A stretch of DNA of 64,000 nt from Absidia repens (Eukaryota; Mucoromycota; Mucoromycetes; Mucorales; Cunninghamellaceae). The notes under the pieces were generated by a model, which searched no databases, was not told where the DNA came from, and saw only the letters and a program-made list of their open reading frames with translations. The stretch's first letter is position 1. Every line of letters begins with the position of its first letter. Both the position numbers and the translations under genes were made by a program. Location: contig MCGE01000010.1 in assembly GCA_002105175.1 (NCBI GenBank), positions 1,612,001 through 1,676,000 on the forward strand, given 5' to 3'. Of this stretch, positions 1 through 11,450 are shown piece after piece.

Positions 1-369
1 CATGTTGTCGATGCTCCTGCTGCTGCTGTTGTGGCTGGAGATGAGGAGGATTGTGATTCGACGACTGGATTTGACACGATGAGCGATGGTTGTTGTTGAC
101 TGGTGGCGGTGGTGGTGGTGGTATTTGGTGATGATGGTAAACTTGTTGATGCCGTAGGAAAAGGTGGATGTTGCAATTCGTGGATGGGCATGGGTGTGGT
201 GACGGTGGAAGGTGGAGCCGTCGTTGCTGAGGAAGTCTGGGGTGGATGTGGTAATGGCGATGATGATGATGGTAAGAACAGGGGCGCTGTTGATGTATTT
301 TCTGGATGTGGCCATGACTCTTGTTTGATATTTGTTGGTGATGGAGGCGATGTCTTTTGTTGGTGATGA

Positions 370-413
<44 letters not shown>

Positions 414-1565
414 AAAAAAAAAAAGAGAGGGAATAAGTAAATTTGCGAGAGGGAGGGAGATTATATATAAAGCTTACCTAAAGGCATTGGATCAAGTGAT
501 GAAGAAGAAGTATGCTGCTTTTTGGGTGATTGATTCAAAATGGTCCAAAGAATGGAGTCCTTTTCATCCATCTTCCGTTTCAAGCCACGAAGTTCATTCA
601 ACAGCATGGTGTCGGTGGTCACTAATCGTCCCAAGGTGGATGCCAAGGTATGTTGGGTAGATGAGAGCTTGTCAATTTGCGATTGAAGTGATGCCTGGAG
701 ATCGTTTAGGTGTTGTACATCAAGAAGAGCAGCAGACGTATCAGTCGTCGATTTGGATGGATCGAGTATAGCCGTCGATGATGATGTTGTTGACGATGAT
801 GGGGATACATTGCCGCTGGCTGATGGACGATGATTTTTTTTGGTTGCATTGTTGTTCTTGCTGGTGTTTCCCTTTCGATGTATTTGTGCTAAAAGATGTT
901 TTTTGTCCCTGCGGAAAAGTGGATGTTGGAATTCCCATGCCTACATATTTATAAAACTGTGAGCGATCGATGTGTATCTTACAGCTAGCTAGCCAGCTAG
1001 CTAAAGGTAGGACGATATTTACCTGCTGCTGCCCCGCGGAAGAAGAGGAATTGTTGTCGGCGAATCGGATCTTGTGGAAATCGTATTTGTTGAGCTGTCT
1101 AACGAAGCTTGAGAAGTTGCTATGTTTAAACCGTCTATGTATGACATGTATAAATAAATATGATAAAGTCTTCAACTAAATGTCATGCCCGAGTACTTTA
1201 CCTTGGTAAAACCGTCTTGGCAAATTCATTCGTATCATCAATGACAAACGCCGTTCCTTGTCTGCCCCAGTGGTAACAGCTGGTTTCGTCCGTGCTTTCG
1301 AGCATACTATCAATAATAATTAACCAGGTTAGTTATGTTGTTTCGTCGTTTGCTTTTTTTCAATGACTTACTTGAATAGTTTCTGTATAAAATCGGGTAC
1401 TACTTCATCGTTTTTTGACCGATGCACTGGCGGTGCAGGAGAAGGAGCAGCTGCTGCTGCCATAGTGGAAGAAGTGGATAAAGTGTTGGCGGTCGGGTGA
1501 TGATGGCCATCAAAAGGTATTTTAAAGTCATTGCTTTCGTCGGCTTTGGAGTAAAAAGTGTCCAT
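1..1565 (-). CDS. HSF/SKN7-type transcription factor, 3' end off window
   Basis: Spliced model on the minus strand: exons 1565-1372, 1306-1202, 1134-1023, 940-478 and 370-1, the last running off the window. All junctions are GT-AG and in phase. After about 55 low-complexity residues the HSF-type DNA-binding domain runs from FIQKLFNMLE (about residue 60) through the recognition-helix segment FKHSNFSSFVRQLNKYDFHK and closes with AWEFQHPLFRRDKKHLL. The NKYDFHK wording is closer to fungal SKN7/PRR1 than to classic HSF1 (which typically reads NMYGWHK). A hydrophobic heptad-like stretch follows (SLQSQIDKLSSTQTYLASTL), probably the oligomerisation coiled coil, then a Ser/Pro/Thr/Gln-rich tail. Whether a C-terminal response-regulator receiver domain follows, as in SKN7, cannot be seen. 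The last visible intron carries 40 consecutive A on the plus strand, an extreme pyrimidine tract for this gene. Expected role: nuclear stress-response regulator. The family call is firm; the orthology is inferred. Confidence 0.9.
373..424. repeat. poly(A) homopolymer (poly(T) in the HSF-gene intron)
   Basis: Forty consecutive A, one C and eleven more A. On the minus strand this is the pyrimidine tract directly before the TAG acceptor of the last visible intron of the HSF-type gene. Length is likely to vary between isolates and between sequencing runs. Confidence 0.9.
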
Positions 1566-2181
1566 GCTATTAATCCAGCATAACGATGGTATACAGTGAA
1601 GAGTAAAAAGTGAAAAAGAAAAATGGGCAAAATAAAAGGATGCACAAGAATGAGGAAGAAAAAGAAGAAAAAATGAAACAAAAAAAGAAATTTCATGTTT
1701 TCAGAAATTTTATAGCGCCGCTATTTCAATGGCGCTGTCAGTTGGGGATGTTAGCCAGACGTAGGCGTCCCACACGTTACTTGGACTCTTCATCTGGATT
1801 TGCTCATGGTTGTGCCATTTTACGATAATGGTCACTAATATATAGGGTAGTCACTGCTAATAGCTCTGTAGTAACAGGTAATTCCATCAATGCATTAATA
1901 TATATTTATAAATAGCGAATTTTTGAGCCAACTATATAACCTTGGGATTATGGTCTGTATGAGACAATAGCCCTCCACTCATTTTTGAAACACAGCCCAC
2001 TATTTTTTTCTTTTTTGGCGGCCTACGTCTGTTCATTGCTTTCACCTACTTTTTTTTTTTCTTATTTTTTGATTCCATCCTATTCATTCATACTCACACC
2101 TATATATACTCATATACACATACTATCACACTCACACTCACATTCATACACATACATAATATAAATACATACTTACATATC
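1566..2181. promoter_or_regulatory. Divergent intergenic region between HSF-type gene and TFIIF beta
   Basis: About 616 bases between two divergent starts. It is AT-rich, with a CT-rich run and CA-rich repeats (tactcacacc, cacactcaca) just upstream of the TFIIF start, typical of fungal transcription start regions. An open stretch on the plus strand around 1610-1828 is Lys-rich low complexity and is not called as a gene. No clear TATA box was assigned. Confidence 0.4.
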
Positions 2182-3467
2182 ATGTCTGTCGATAACAACA
2201 CTCCAAACGTTGATGCACTTTTTGAAGAAGATCCTGGCTCCTTGGCTGGTTTAGAAGATGACGACGACCTTGAAGATCTCGATTTGAAAAATTTAGATAC
2301 GAAGATTTGGCTAGTCAAAGTATATATGACTATTTCTTCTCCTTGAAAATCAACCCCATGGACTTACTCTTTTTTTTTGTTATGTTTTTTATTGTCTATC
2401 GTAATGTTTAGGTACCCAAGTTTCTTGCTGCAAAATGGAATTCCGTTGACGAAGAAAATACCAATCTTGGTAGTGTACGGATTTATAGCGAGTAAGTCTG
2501 GCAAAGTAGTATCTATTTTACATTGACTGAAAACTGACTAAATCATAATTTTTCGCCATGTCTATTTATAAAGAACTCCTCCTGGACGATCAAGTGCGGT
2601 AAGACTGGTTGGTATGTGTGTTGTCTTGGATGATATACTAACTCTGATTACCTTTTGTAGATCTCTTTGATTTTACCTGAAGATACGGAAGACATCCCCA
2701 AGGAATACACAATCAAAATCTCACCTGATGCAGTACAAAACCGATACATTTTTACACAAAACGAACATGGAAGTAAGGAATATACACAATGGATGAATGC
2801 TGTTATTTCGGGAAAGTATCCTTACCATCATCATCATTTTATAGGTCGTTATATGCGGGGGAAAGTCCATCATGATTGCACGGCCACACCATCACAATTT
2901 GGAATGTACAGGAATATCATGCGTAAACGAGTCCATGAAGCGGGTATGCCACAACGAACAGTGCAAGTTCTTGGACAAGACAATCAACCTGTGTTTGCTC
3001 CTGGTGCTAGTAGTGCTATGCAAAGTACTGGATTCTCTGATTTTATTGTAAGCTTATTTTGAAGTTGTAGTACTCTATGCACTTGACTGACTTTTTTTTG
3101 GGGGGGGGAACAGACGGCCAAGAAACCAAAGACGGAAAAGGAAAAGGCAACACGTATGCCTCACAACGAATTGATGGATCTCTTATTTGCAGCATTCGAA
3201 AGATATCCTTATTGGTCATTTAAGGGTATTGTGGAACACACACGACAACCAGCACAGTATTTGAAGGATGTATTGACAGAAATTTGTATTTTGAACAAAC
3301 GCGGTCCTTATGCTGGCAATTATCAACTGAAACCGGAATACAAGCATCGTGAATCTCAAGCTGAAAAGGAAGGAACCGAAAAGGCAAGGATCAATCAAGC
3401 TCTGGTGGAAAGCGATGATGAAGACGACGTTGATGACGAGGAAGAAATGGAAGAGATCAAGTATTAG
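2182..3467 (+). CDS. TFG2: TFIIF beta subunit (RAP30/Tfg2)
   Basis: Five exons: 2182-2319, 2412-2491, 2574-2598, 2661-3047 and 3114-3467, giving 327 residues. The acidic N-terminus leads into the TFIIF dimerisation domain (IWLVKVPKFLAAKWNS, then LGSVRIYSE). The middle carries GRYMRGKVHHDCTATP, and the C-terminal winged helix reads LMDLLFAAFERYPYWSFKGI followed by QPAQYLKDVLTEICILNKRG. These are hallmark strings of the RAP30/Tfg2 family, which with TFIIF alpha recruits RNA polymerase II to the pre-initiation complex in the nucleus. The C-terminus is very acidic (DDEDDVDDEEEMEE). The third exon is only 25 nt. The in-frame segment GKYPYHHHHFIG near residue 140 looks like an insertion but is too short to be a normal intron. 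Neighbours give no operon context. Confidence 0.93.
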
Positions 3468-3844
3468 AATTAGTTTATTTTTACATATTATTTGTATACA
3501 TTTGCCTCCCTTCAATAAAGCAATTACTTTACTTCACCTGCCATCAATTTGTTAGCCAATCATCTTTTTGATCTTCTCTCACCCCTCATCATCTTCCCCG
3601 ATCGAAGTTTTAAAAATTATCCATTTACCCACTTTTTTTTTTTCTTTTTCCTCTCCCTTTTTTATTTCTCTCAATTTGATTACCCTGGAGGTCACCACCT
3701 CATTACTATATATACATCCTTATACATACTCATACATTTCCGCATACACATATACACGCACACGTACATATTTATATACATATACTCCCACACTCAGGCA
3801 CTCAATACTCCTTTTGATCAATATTCATTCATGACGCGCCCTCA
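3468..3844. other. Intergenic: TFIIF 3' UTR and next gene's leader
   Basis: Holds a polyadenylation-type AATAAA just after the TFIIF stop (about 3514), then T-rich and CA-rich leader DNA. An ATG at 3831 opens only five codons before a stop and could be an upstream ORF of the next gene. No further gene is seen. Confidence 0.4.
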
Positions 3845-5974
3845 ATGAAGCTTCTTTTACTATTGCTTGGTTATTATTCAAATCGTACTCCTTTTTACCT
3901 TTACCAAATACCTGACTCCACCATCTTACTCTTCAAACTCTCTGATATCACCACATTATTCAATGTATCTGATCTTGCTCGTCATCCATCCTTGAATCAA
4001 GTTCCTCGTGGTGAATGTTACACTATCAACAACTTTGCTGGTCACCAAAATATTGAAGAATTCAAGGGACAACAAGACTACTTTCTCAGTACTCAAGTTC
4101 TTTCTCGAACGGCAGTTGCTCTCAATCGATATCGCCTAGCTGAACTTTGTAAACTCAAGCCAAACGACTATATTACTGGTTTGGCGGATAGTATATTGAA
4201 GAACGTCGCCACTTTTGAACGTGCCAAGGACGGGAAAGGGTTTCATTTGACGGACCTCCCTTTGTCTCCTGCTGTATCTCCTGTTCCTTCACCCAAACAA
4301 CATGCTTCATTTAACATCACCACTACCACTGCATCAACAGCAGCAACAACAACAACAGCAACAACAGCAGCCAGCAACAATACCATTACTCATCGACAGG
4401 GAGCGGTTCTGTCACCACGTGTCCAACCTGTCAAATTTGAGCCACTCTCTCCTCCACCACTTCGTCTTTCTCAACCAAAGGACGACGAGCGATTCCCGAA
4501 TCCCATGGCTTTAGGAAAGGTGTTATGGGCCAAAACTACCGATGGACAATCTCCTGCTACACGACCAAGTGCAGAGTAAGATTATACAACCCTCAACTAG
4601 CCCAAAACATATATGAAAAATATATTACTCACCTATTATTATTTTTTTAGTGATGATTCATCTTCAATCAATAAACGACAGCGTACAGAACGTAAAGTTT
4701 TACCCAAACCAACTCACACCGTCAGTTCACAACAAGCTCAACCAATCATGATGAATACCTTTACAAGTGGACCAGGACAAACTCTTTTGGCAAAACGACA
4801 AGGGAAGAATTCTCGACATCTGACTATTTTTGCGCCGTCTTATGCTGACCCACTTTCAGTCGCCATTCGATCAGCACCTTTGAATTCCAATTTCCCACAA
4901 GGACAACAACAAAAAACCCAAAAACATGGCACCTCAGGAAATACTACTCAACACCAACACCAACATCATCAGCAGCAACATATTAGTACCACATTACCGT
5001 CGACTTCACTACACCAAAGCATTCAGACATCTACACGACAACCCCCAAAGACAGCAAATCTATTGCGACCACGACATACTTTAGCACCTCTATTATCTCC
5101 TCGTGCTGCACCTGTGACTTCATCTCATCGCCATCCAGAACCGAAAACTACAGGGGGAGCCATCGGAAAGCAAGAATTTGCCATTCCACCCATCGTGCCA
5201 TCACAGCAACAGCCACCACATACAGCACATCCTCATCATAGTTCAGGAAATGGGCCTCATCATCAGCATGGGTTTACCTCTTCGTCTCTTGGACGACCTA
5301 CATCACTATCATCCTCGTCTCACCAAGGCTATTCAAAATCAACACGGTTGGATCAATCATCAGCAACAAATAGCAACAACAACACGACGGCATCGACCGC
5401 TGCTCCTAGCACGACTACATTACCAGTGCCAGGATCATCATCAACAGCGCCCATGCCACCACAAACACCCACTACGTATTCATTTGCAGCTTTGCAACGA
5501 CAACAATTTTTGCAACCCTTTGACCATCTATTTGATACCATTGAAACAACGCGAGCATTAAAAACCACCCTGGATGATCAGATTCGGCGGTCATCGACAT
5601 TACTGCAAACATTACAGGCCTCTTCGACGACAGTGGAAGGATTAGTGCGTGGCCATGTGAAGGAAATGCAAAATGACATGGCATCCAAGGTGGACCAAGT
5701 CTTGGACTCGATGATCAAACGGATTGGACAATTGGAATCAAAATTGGATTTGACTGACGGTTCATCATCTTCATCGTCTACTACTACCACGTCTCGTACT
5801 ACCACCATTGATCATCATCAGAGATCAGTCACACCAACAGCTGCCGCACCGCCATTGAAATCGCCCACTGCCATTGTCAAGTCCCAAAATGATGTAGGTC
5901 CCGATGGGTATCAATCCATGCTGAATACTTTACGGGAACGATTGGATCGTCTGGAAAATCAATTGGACAAATAG
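3845..5974 (+). CDS. Unrecognised low-complexity protein with C-terminal coiled coil
   Basis: Two exons, 3845-4575 and 4651-5974, in phase (684 residues). I do not recognise the family. The first 140 or so residues are the only ordered-looking part (for example LARHPSLNQVPRGECYTINN, TAVALNRYRLAELCKLKPND). Then come long Thr/Ser/Ala/Gln/His-rich stretches with a basic KRQRTERK patch (candidate nuclear signal) near the second-exon start. The C-terminal third has coiled-coil-like segments (ALKTTLDDQIRRSSTLLQTL, later LNTLRERLDRLENQLDK at the very end). The start is uncertain: the N-terminus MKLLLLLLGYYSN is hydrophobic but short. The shape fits a nuclear scaffold or transcription-associated protein, but that is inference only. 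Confidence 0.7.
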
Positions 5975-5982
5975 ACACACTC

Positions 5983-6014
<32 letters not shown>

Positions 6015-6352
6015 GAAAATTTTTGACATACATCTATTAGCTTATACATATCCTCTGCCCATCCCCCATCCATTAAAGTATCATGACCTTTTATATGATT
6101 CTTATTATTATTATTTTGACCCTAGTATATATATATATTTCTCTACAATAAAAAAAATGTTTATTTATCGTTTCTGGGATTGAATTGATGGAGGGAAGGG
6201 AAAAAGCGTGGGACAAAAATGATGGTATGGTTATGTTTCTCACACAGAAAATTGTTCACACACCGCATGATTCAAATTAGTGCATAAAAAAAAGTGGGTT
6301 GGGATTTTTTTTTCTTCTTTTCTTGTTTCAATAAACATAAAAAAAAAATACT
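5975..6352. other. Intergenic with long T run
   Basis: A run of more than twenty T starts about 13 bases after the stop codon of the preceding gene, followed by AT-rich DNA with an AATAAA-like signal near 6148. No gene is seen. Confidence 0.4.
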
Positions 6353-6729
6353 ATGAATAGCAATAACAAGAACCGAAAGTATTCTGTAACCATAGAAGAT
6401 GTACCAGAAGATGAATTGATGAACGCACAGACAGGCTCTCCCTTTGAACCACATATGTATCAGTACGGGGATATGTCCATCTACAATCATAGTCCTTCTG
6501 ATGGGGAGAAAGAAGCGTGGGTAAAGTAATAAATACATTCCAACGATTGCAGGCCGCAACTATTGACAACAACCCTTTTTTTGTGTGTGTGTGTGTGTAT
6601 GTACAGAGCCATATGAACAGTGTGGAAGACCAGGCCCGAATGGAAAAAATTGAAGATGCTCCCACTGCCATGAAGAACGCTAACAAGGTGGCTCATCTAG
6701 TGGAAGAGGATATACAACAGAAAAGTTAA
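6353..6729 (+). CDS. Small unrecognised two-exon gene (about 96 residues)
   Basis: Model: exon 6353-6520, an 86-nt intron (GTAAAG donor, TACAG acceptor after a TG repeat), exon 6607-6729; the phases agree. The product is hydrophilic and acidic, beginning MNSNNKNRKYSVTIEDVPED and ending LVEEDIQQKS, with no signal peptide or membrane segment. A competing reading keeps 6553-6606 as coding (a Val-Cys repeat encoded by the TG run), but this needs an implausibly short 32-nt intron. The even spread of charged residues and clean splice signals argue for a real gene. I do not recognise a family. Confidence 0.5.
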
Positions 6730-7200
6730 TTACGTCGTCGAGTGTGTCAACAATGCAAAGCACGAAATCGGCGCTTTATATTCTGAATTACCTCTCTTTT
6801 TATTGTCGTCTTTGACCAAATCTCAAATAAACTTCCTTCCTCCTCCTCCTCCTTCCTTTCTCTCTTAACATCATTATCATTTATTAAAATATATTGCTTA
6901 AACAATTTTTTTTTTTTTTTTTGCCTGCTTCGGCTCATTATTACTTTGTGATATGATATGAATTTCCTTTTTAAGGTTGATGCCTGATTGTTGTTTCCTG
7001 TATAGATCCTTTATCCTTTCCCAATAAGGTTAAGCACATCATATGATATTGCCTTTATATTATCATGTACTTTTCTATTTTTTGAAAGCGTTACAGTTTT
7101 ATGATACGGCTAAGTTTACAAAGCATGAGTTCATATATTGAATTATTACTGTACATATCACATTCACGTTTATGTATCATACATAGATGGAAACATACAC

Positions 7201-7220
7201 AGTACTGTATGTACAGTACT
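7201..7220. repeat. 20-bp inverted repeat (9-bp arms, 2-bp spacer)
   Basis: The arms AGTACTGTA and TACAGTACT are exact reverse complements separated by TG. It lies in gene-poor DNA. The sub-motif ACTGTAC recurs near 13618 and 60224. Confidence 0.7.
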
Positions 7221-7444
7221 CTACATACTTTGTAGTATGCATTGTTTTTTCATCATCACCACTCTCGCAGCCATATCACGTATAAAAGAATATCGTCAAT
7301 GCAATGGTACTGTCCTAAAAAACAAATTCAAATCCCGCCCACAGTTTTTTTTTCCTTGCATTCCTCTTTCTCATTTTTTTCGCTCTCTCTCTCTCTCTCT
7401 TTTTTTTTTATTCAGAAAATAAATTTCATTGAATTTTTCAAAGA

Positions 7445-7690
7445 GGTGATGACGATCTTGGATTAGTGGTTAGAACGTGAATCAAGGGCATTTTGAAAAA
7501 TGCAATACAAACATCATGGGGAAACCCTTTTACCCATTGGGTTAGTTAGCTTCATTTTTAGAGATTAGCGTCATGAACCCTTTACTAGCTTAGCTTAATG
7601 CTATTTATCATTGTTTATAACTAGATATGAATAAATTTGTCTTGTACTTTTACAATTAGTCTTATATATCCTCTGCATTATATATCGTCC
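7445..7690 (+). repeat. Dispersed repeat family, copy A (subfamily 1)
   Basis: Shares with copies at 20.5, 42.3, 47.1 and 50.3 kb the ordered blocks GATCTTGGATTAGTG, CATGGGGAAACCC and a terminal ATGAATAAA..TGTCTT. It is closest to the 47.1 kb copy; both carry GGCATTTTGAAAA and AAACATCATGGGG. Upstream lies a CT-rich tract, downstream a second AATAAA-type block (CTTCAATAAAAATATATCTT, about 7757-7776) that is also found after copy B. The element type is not established. Confidence 0.65.
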
Positions 7691-7777
7691 CTTACTAAGT
7701 CCATCACTTACTCATTAGATTAGTGTTGACCATCCCAATTGATGGTAATATATATACTTCAATAAAAATATATCTTC

Positions 7778-7808
<31 letters not shown>

Positions 7809-8405
7809 TTCTTCAATTGATATGCGTCTCTTGTATCATTAGATTAACACAAATATACTAGTTTATTTGAAAAGGAAGGGGATAATATCAAGTGATACTG
7901 AGCTACAGCAGTTATATTATTTTGTCTGTTTGAATTCATGCTTAGATCCACAAATATTTTTCCACCAATATCCTATTGCCCCATCTGAGTTGTCTTCTCA
8001 TGCACGTGGGTAAATCTTTTTTTGAGTAGGCGGGGAGGCAAGGTTTCAACCCATCCCAGTACACAGTCATTTTTGATTCCATTCAACAAATCAAAATGAA
8101 TATTAAACTCCATCCAAGTTCTCCTAGATACATGTTTAAATTTGATACTAGATTCCCATAAAAGTGTTCCTCGATACACTTTGGAGTATATTTAAAGTTC
8201 AGTTTTGTTTTTGTTGATCCGGAAAGCGTCTGGGCTTTTCTCTTCTAACCTGTCCACAACATATATTCAAGTCAACTTCACTCGACAGCGAATGTGGGTT
8301 ATATGATAGCTCACTTTATCTCGGGAAGGATATATTGACTGGCCTCTAACACATCCTTTTTTTTTTTGTTCTTGTTGAACTGGCTACTATATATCTATCT
8401 AACTT

Positions 8406-8436
<31 letters not shown>

Positions 8437-10446
8437 GATCGCCAGAGCGATGGCCAACATGGATCGTTACATTTAATACTGATAAATGTATTTGGAAACA
8501 CGAATACGTGCTTAGTATATTGAGGAGCTTGTTTCCAACTGGTTGCATGTTTTTTGTTAAAAAAAAAAAAGAGGGAGGAGGAAGGGGAGAAAAAAAAAAT
8601 AGGACGGACCTAGAAACGGTATTAATTAAGTGACATGATTACATGTCTATCAGTTGCTGTTGTTGTCATTATCATTGCAAAGCGTGTTCAATAAATCACA
8701 TTTTAACTCATTCATCAACCTTTTTCAGTAAAATTTATGTTGGCAATGTATACATAAATACATGCAATGTACAAAAAATGAATAAATAAATAAAAAAGGG
8801 GGGCAAGTTGTCAAATTTCAGCACTGATTGATGGATTGATGGACTGATTGTACATAACAAGGGATCAAAAATAGAATAGAAATAGTTCCCATTCATGGAT
8901 TTTTTTTTCTTCATGTGGCAAATGGAGCGTTCTAGCTCATTGATGTAACTCCATACAATAATAATGATTCGTGGCTATTGGTGCACTTTTTTAATTTTAA
9001 CACAAACTCGATTGTCCCTTTTTGCGAGAAAAAAAATGTTATTCTAGACTATGATAGATCGCGATATGTCCGAATTTACCTTGGACATCACTAATAGCCA
9101 TCGCTCATTACTATCTTTTTATTTCAGCTGCTCCTCCCAGTCAAAACCGAAAATGGCTGGACTAGTGAAAACTAGTTTTTTTTTTTTTTCTTTTTTTTTT
9201 TTTTTCCTTATTTCCCGTCTAATTTTATGACAGTATAATGGGAGCAATTGCATCTGAATACGCTAGAACGTGCTTTAGTTTTTGACGAGGCAAAGGAATA
9301 TAACATATGAGTGATTTCTAAAAATGTTCATTTCCCTGGTTATCGACTTGGTCTGAAAGAAGTCGTTTCTCCTAAAAATTTTCAAGCTTGCGTTTATGTT
9401 GTCGGTCTCCTCGAAAAAAAAGAACGGCCTCGATTGCTTACTCGGTACCTGCATGAATTAAATTTAAACATCCGCTTTATTTAATACAATATGGCAGCAA
9501 AATCAGCCATTAAACCATCCGTCAATATTGATTCGTATGAATATGACTGTATAGCACTAGTCCAAGTTCACTTTTTTGTAACAGGAGGCGATGATGAAAC
9601 TCGGCCTATTTCTTAAAAGAAGGATTATGGAGTTCACTCAGTTTGGATTTTTTTTCCTTTCATTTCCTCCTGAACTGAAAAAAAAAGGTCGAGATTTTTT
9701 TTTTTTTTTTTTTTTTGTTCATGGAAAGGGATGTCGAAAGATTTCTCTTCGGCGTAGACCCAACAAAGTATGGTAATAGTGTCTCGAAACATCCTCCCCG
9801 TTTTTGGTAAACTTCCCCTTCTTTTTTTTTTAATACTCCTCATGAAATGAAAGCGCTTGGTAATGTAAGCTATTAAAGATAATGATGTTCTCGATCCAGT
9901 CCAAACAAAAAGTCAATAGATCCATTGATGCAATTAATATATTTATTTCGATAAATGAAGATTAGGCAAAAATTTACATGGAATATATACATACTTCATC
10001 GTGATGAAAAAATATTACTGCAATGGGTATTATCCGAAATGTTTTCCTCCCCCCTTTCCTCCTTTTTTTTTTATTTCATTGCTTGTCATTTCCATCTATT
10101 TTTAAAAACAATTCATGCATAGAAGGGATTGGTCAGATTCAATTCCCGACAATTGCCATGGAGAACGTTTTCCTCCACCCACCCCCCTTTGCGAGTGTTC
10201 TTTTGCGTGTTTATGGATTTGCTCCCTTTTTTTTCCTTTTTACCATCCATACCCCTCTTTCTCTCCACTCCACTCCCTCGAGAAAAAAAAAATCACACTG
10301 ATTTGAAAGGAGTCAATTCCCCACCAATCTAATATACGTTCAAGGAGACGTGGATTAAAACAAAGAGATGAGAAGAGCAAGCAAGAATTATGAAAGAGTT
10401 TACTCAATTGATCTATTAACCTCCTTATTATCATGATTTTTTTTCG

Positions 10447-10454
10447 TATATAAA
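10447..10454 (+). promoter_or_regulatory. TATA box of secreted-protein gene
   Basis: TATATAAA lies about 140 bases before the ATG at 10593 and is followed by a CT-rich leader (ctctcattctctctcactct), the usual layout for a strongly expressed fungal gene. Confidence 0.6.
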
Positions 10455-10592
10455 GACAAATCCATGGCCATCATTTTTTCAAAAGTTCTCTATCCAAATC
10501 ATTCTTTTATTTATCACTCTCATTCTCTCTCACTCTCACTTTTTAATCAAAGTTACCCAACCCAACCCAATCCACTCTTACTATTAATCAAT

Positions 10593-10999
10593 ATGAAATT
10601 CACCTTTGTCATTGCCGCTCTTTTCGCTGCCAGCGCCATTGCCGCTCCTTGTGGTCGTAAGCACGTTGATGATGTTGCTGATGTGCCTGTTGTCGATGAT
10701 GTGCCCGCTACTCCCGCTCCTGCTCCCGTCACTGAAGACTCCCATGACATTGAAGATGAAACCAAGGTCTCCAGCCATGATGAAAAGACCCAAACTGCTG
10801 TCATCAACAACAACAGCCCTGACAAGGGTAACAAGGGTAGCCTTATCGGTGTCGATGTAAGTTGACAGCTTTACCTATGCCACTTTCTTTTGGTTTACTG
10901 ATCCTTTCTTTTTTTCTTTTTTTTCTTGCTTTCTAGGTGAGCAATCTCGCTGCCGGTGGTCTTCTTTCCAACACCAAGAACGAAGTCAAGCAACACTAA
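10593..10999 (+). CDS. Small secreted acidic protein
   Basis: Two exons, 10593-10856 and 10937-10999, 108 residues. The N-terminus MKFTFVIAALFAASAIAAP is a textbook signal peptide with predicted cleavage after AIA. The mature part is acidic, with Val-Asp-rich and Pro-Ala-rich stretches (DDVADVPVVDD, TPAPAPVTEDS), a single cysteine next to the cleavage site, and the tail LAAGGLLSNTKNEVKQH. The ATG was chosen over an upstream in-frame opening at 10464 because of the signal peptide and the TATA box at 10447. The clean C/T-ending codon bias suggests high expression. I recognise no enzyme family; a cell-wall or secreted hydrophilic protein is the most that can be inferred. Confidence 0.85.
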
Positions 11000-11450
11000 G
11001 ACTAGATTAATCATAGCCTTTTAATTTATTTATCGCTTTCTTTTATTTATTCATTTTTTTAACGTTGTCGGTTTATTCTCCTCCCTCACTTCTCTTTTTA
11101 TTTTTTCATTTGCCTTCTGTCCCTTTCCCTCTTTGCTTTCTATAAAAATATCGCATTTGATTTTTGTTTCAATTCTTTTTCCTCCAATAAATGTCATTTC
11201 CTAAACTTTAAACCTGTGGCTGCATAAATCATTATTTCAAACTCACAATACGACATTTTCGATCAATAATAACATGTGTAGTTTTTTTTTCGGTTTTATT
11301 GATTCCATTTCATAAAATATGTAGACTAAATGAAGGAGAGATTCTGAAGGGTGTGGGTAATATCTACAGTATACACTAAAATAATACTAATAGTAATAGT
11401 AGTAGTAATAACAATACTAATAAAATTAATGAAAATAATAATAACCTAGC
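11000..11450. other. Convergent 3' UTR region
   Basis: Lies between the secreted-protein gene and the convergent ataxin-3 gene. AATAAA-type signals occur near 11187 (plus), and AT-rich TAA/TAG microsatellite-like DNA fills 11380-11440. No gene is seen. Confidence 0.5.

Larger units (their letters stand above)
6730..10592. other. 3.9 kb gene-poor interval
   Basis: No convincing coding region on either strand; the open frames are short and made of homopolymer translations. It contains one copy of the dispersed repeat (7445-7690), a perfect short palindrome (7201-7220), a (CT)n tract near 7380, several T runs of 10-25 bases (for example 7779-7806 and 8409-8436) and, at its right end, the TATA box of the secreted-protein gene. 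Confidence 0.5.

Noticed and set aside
103..366. Plus-strand 87-codon Gly/Val-rich frame
   Set aside because: Antisense of the Pro/Ser/Thr-rich tail exon of the HSF-type gene.
2817..2845. Possible 29-nt intron in TFIIF beta
   Set aside because: It has GT and TATAG ends but is far shorter than any other intron here, and removing it breaks the frame.
7445..7500. A-box-like GGATTAGTGGTTAGAAC at the start of repeat copy A, suggesting a tRNA-derived SINE
   Set aside because: No matching B box at the expected distance, and the copies end with pol II-type AATAAA; left as undetermined.
9591..9843. Overlapping short frames on both strands
   Set aside because: They translate T/A homopolymers; no splice partners or protein-like composition.
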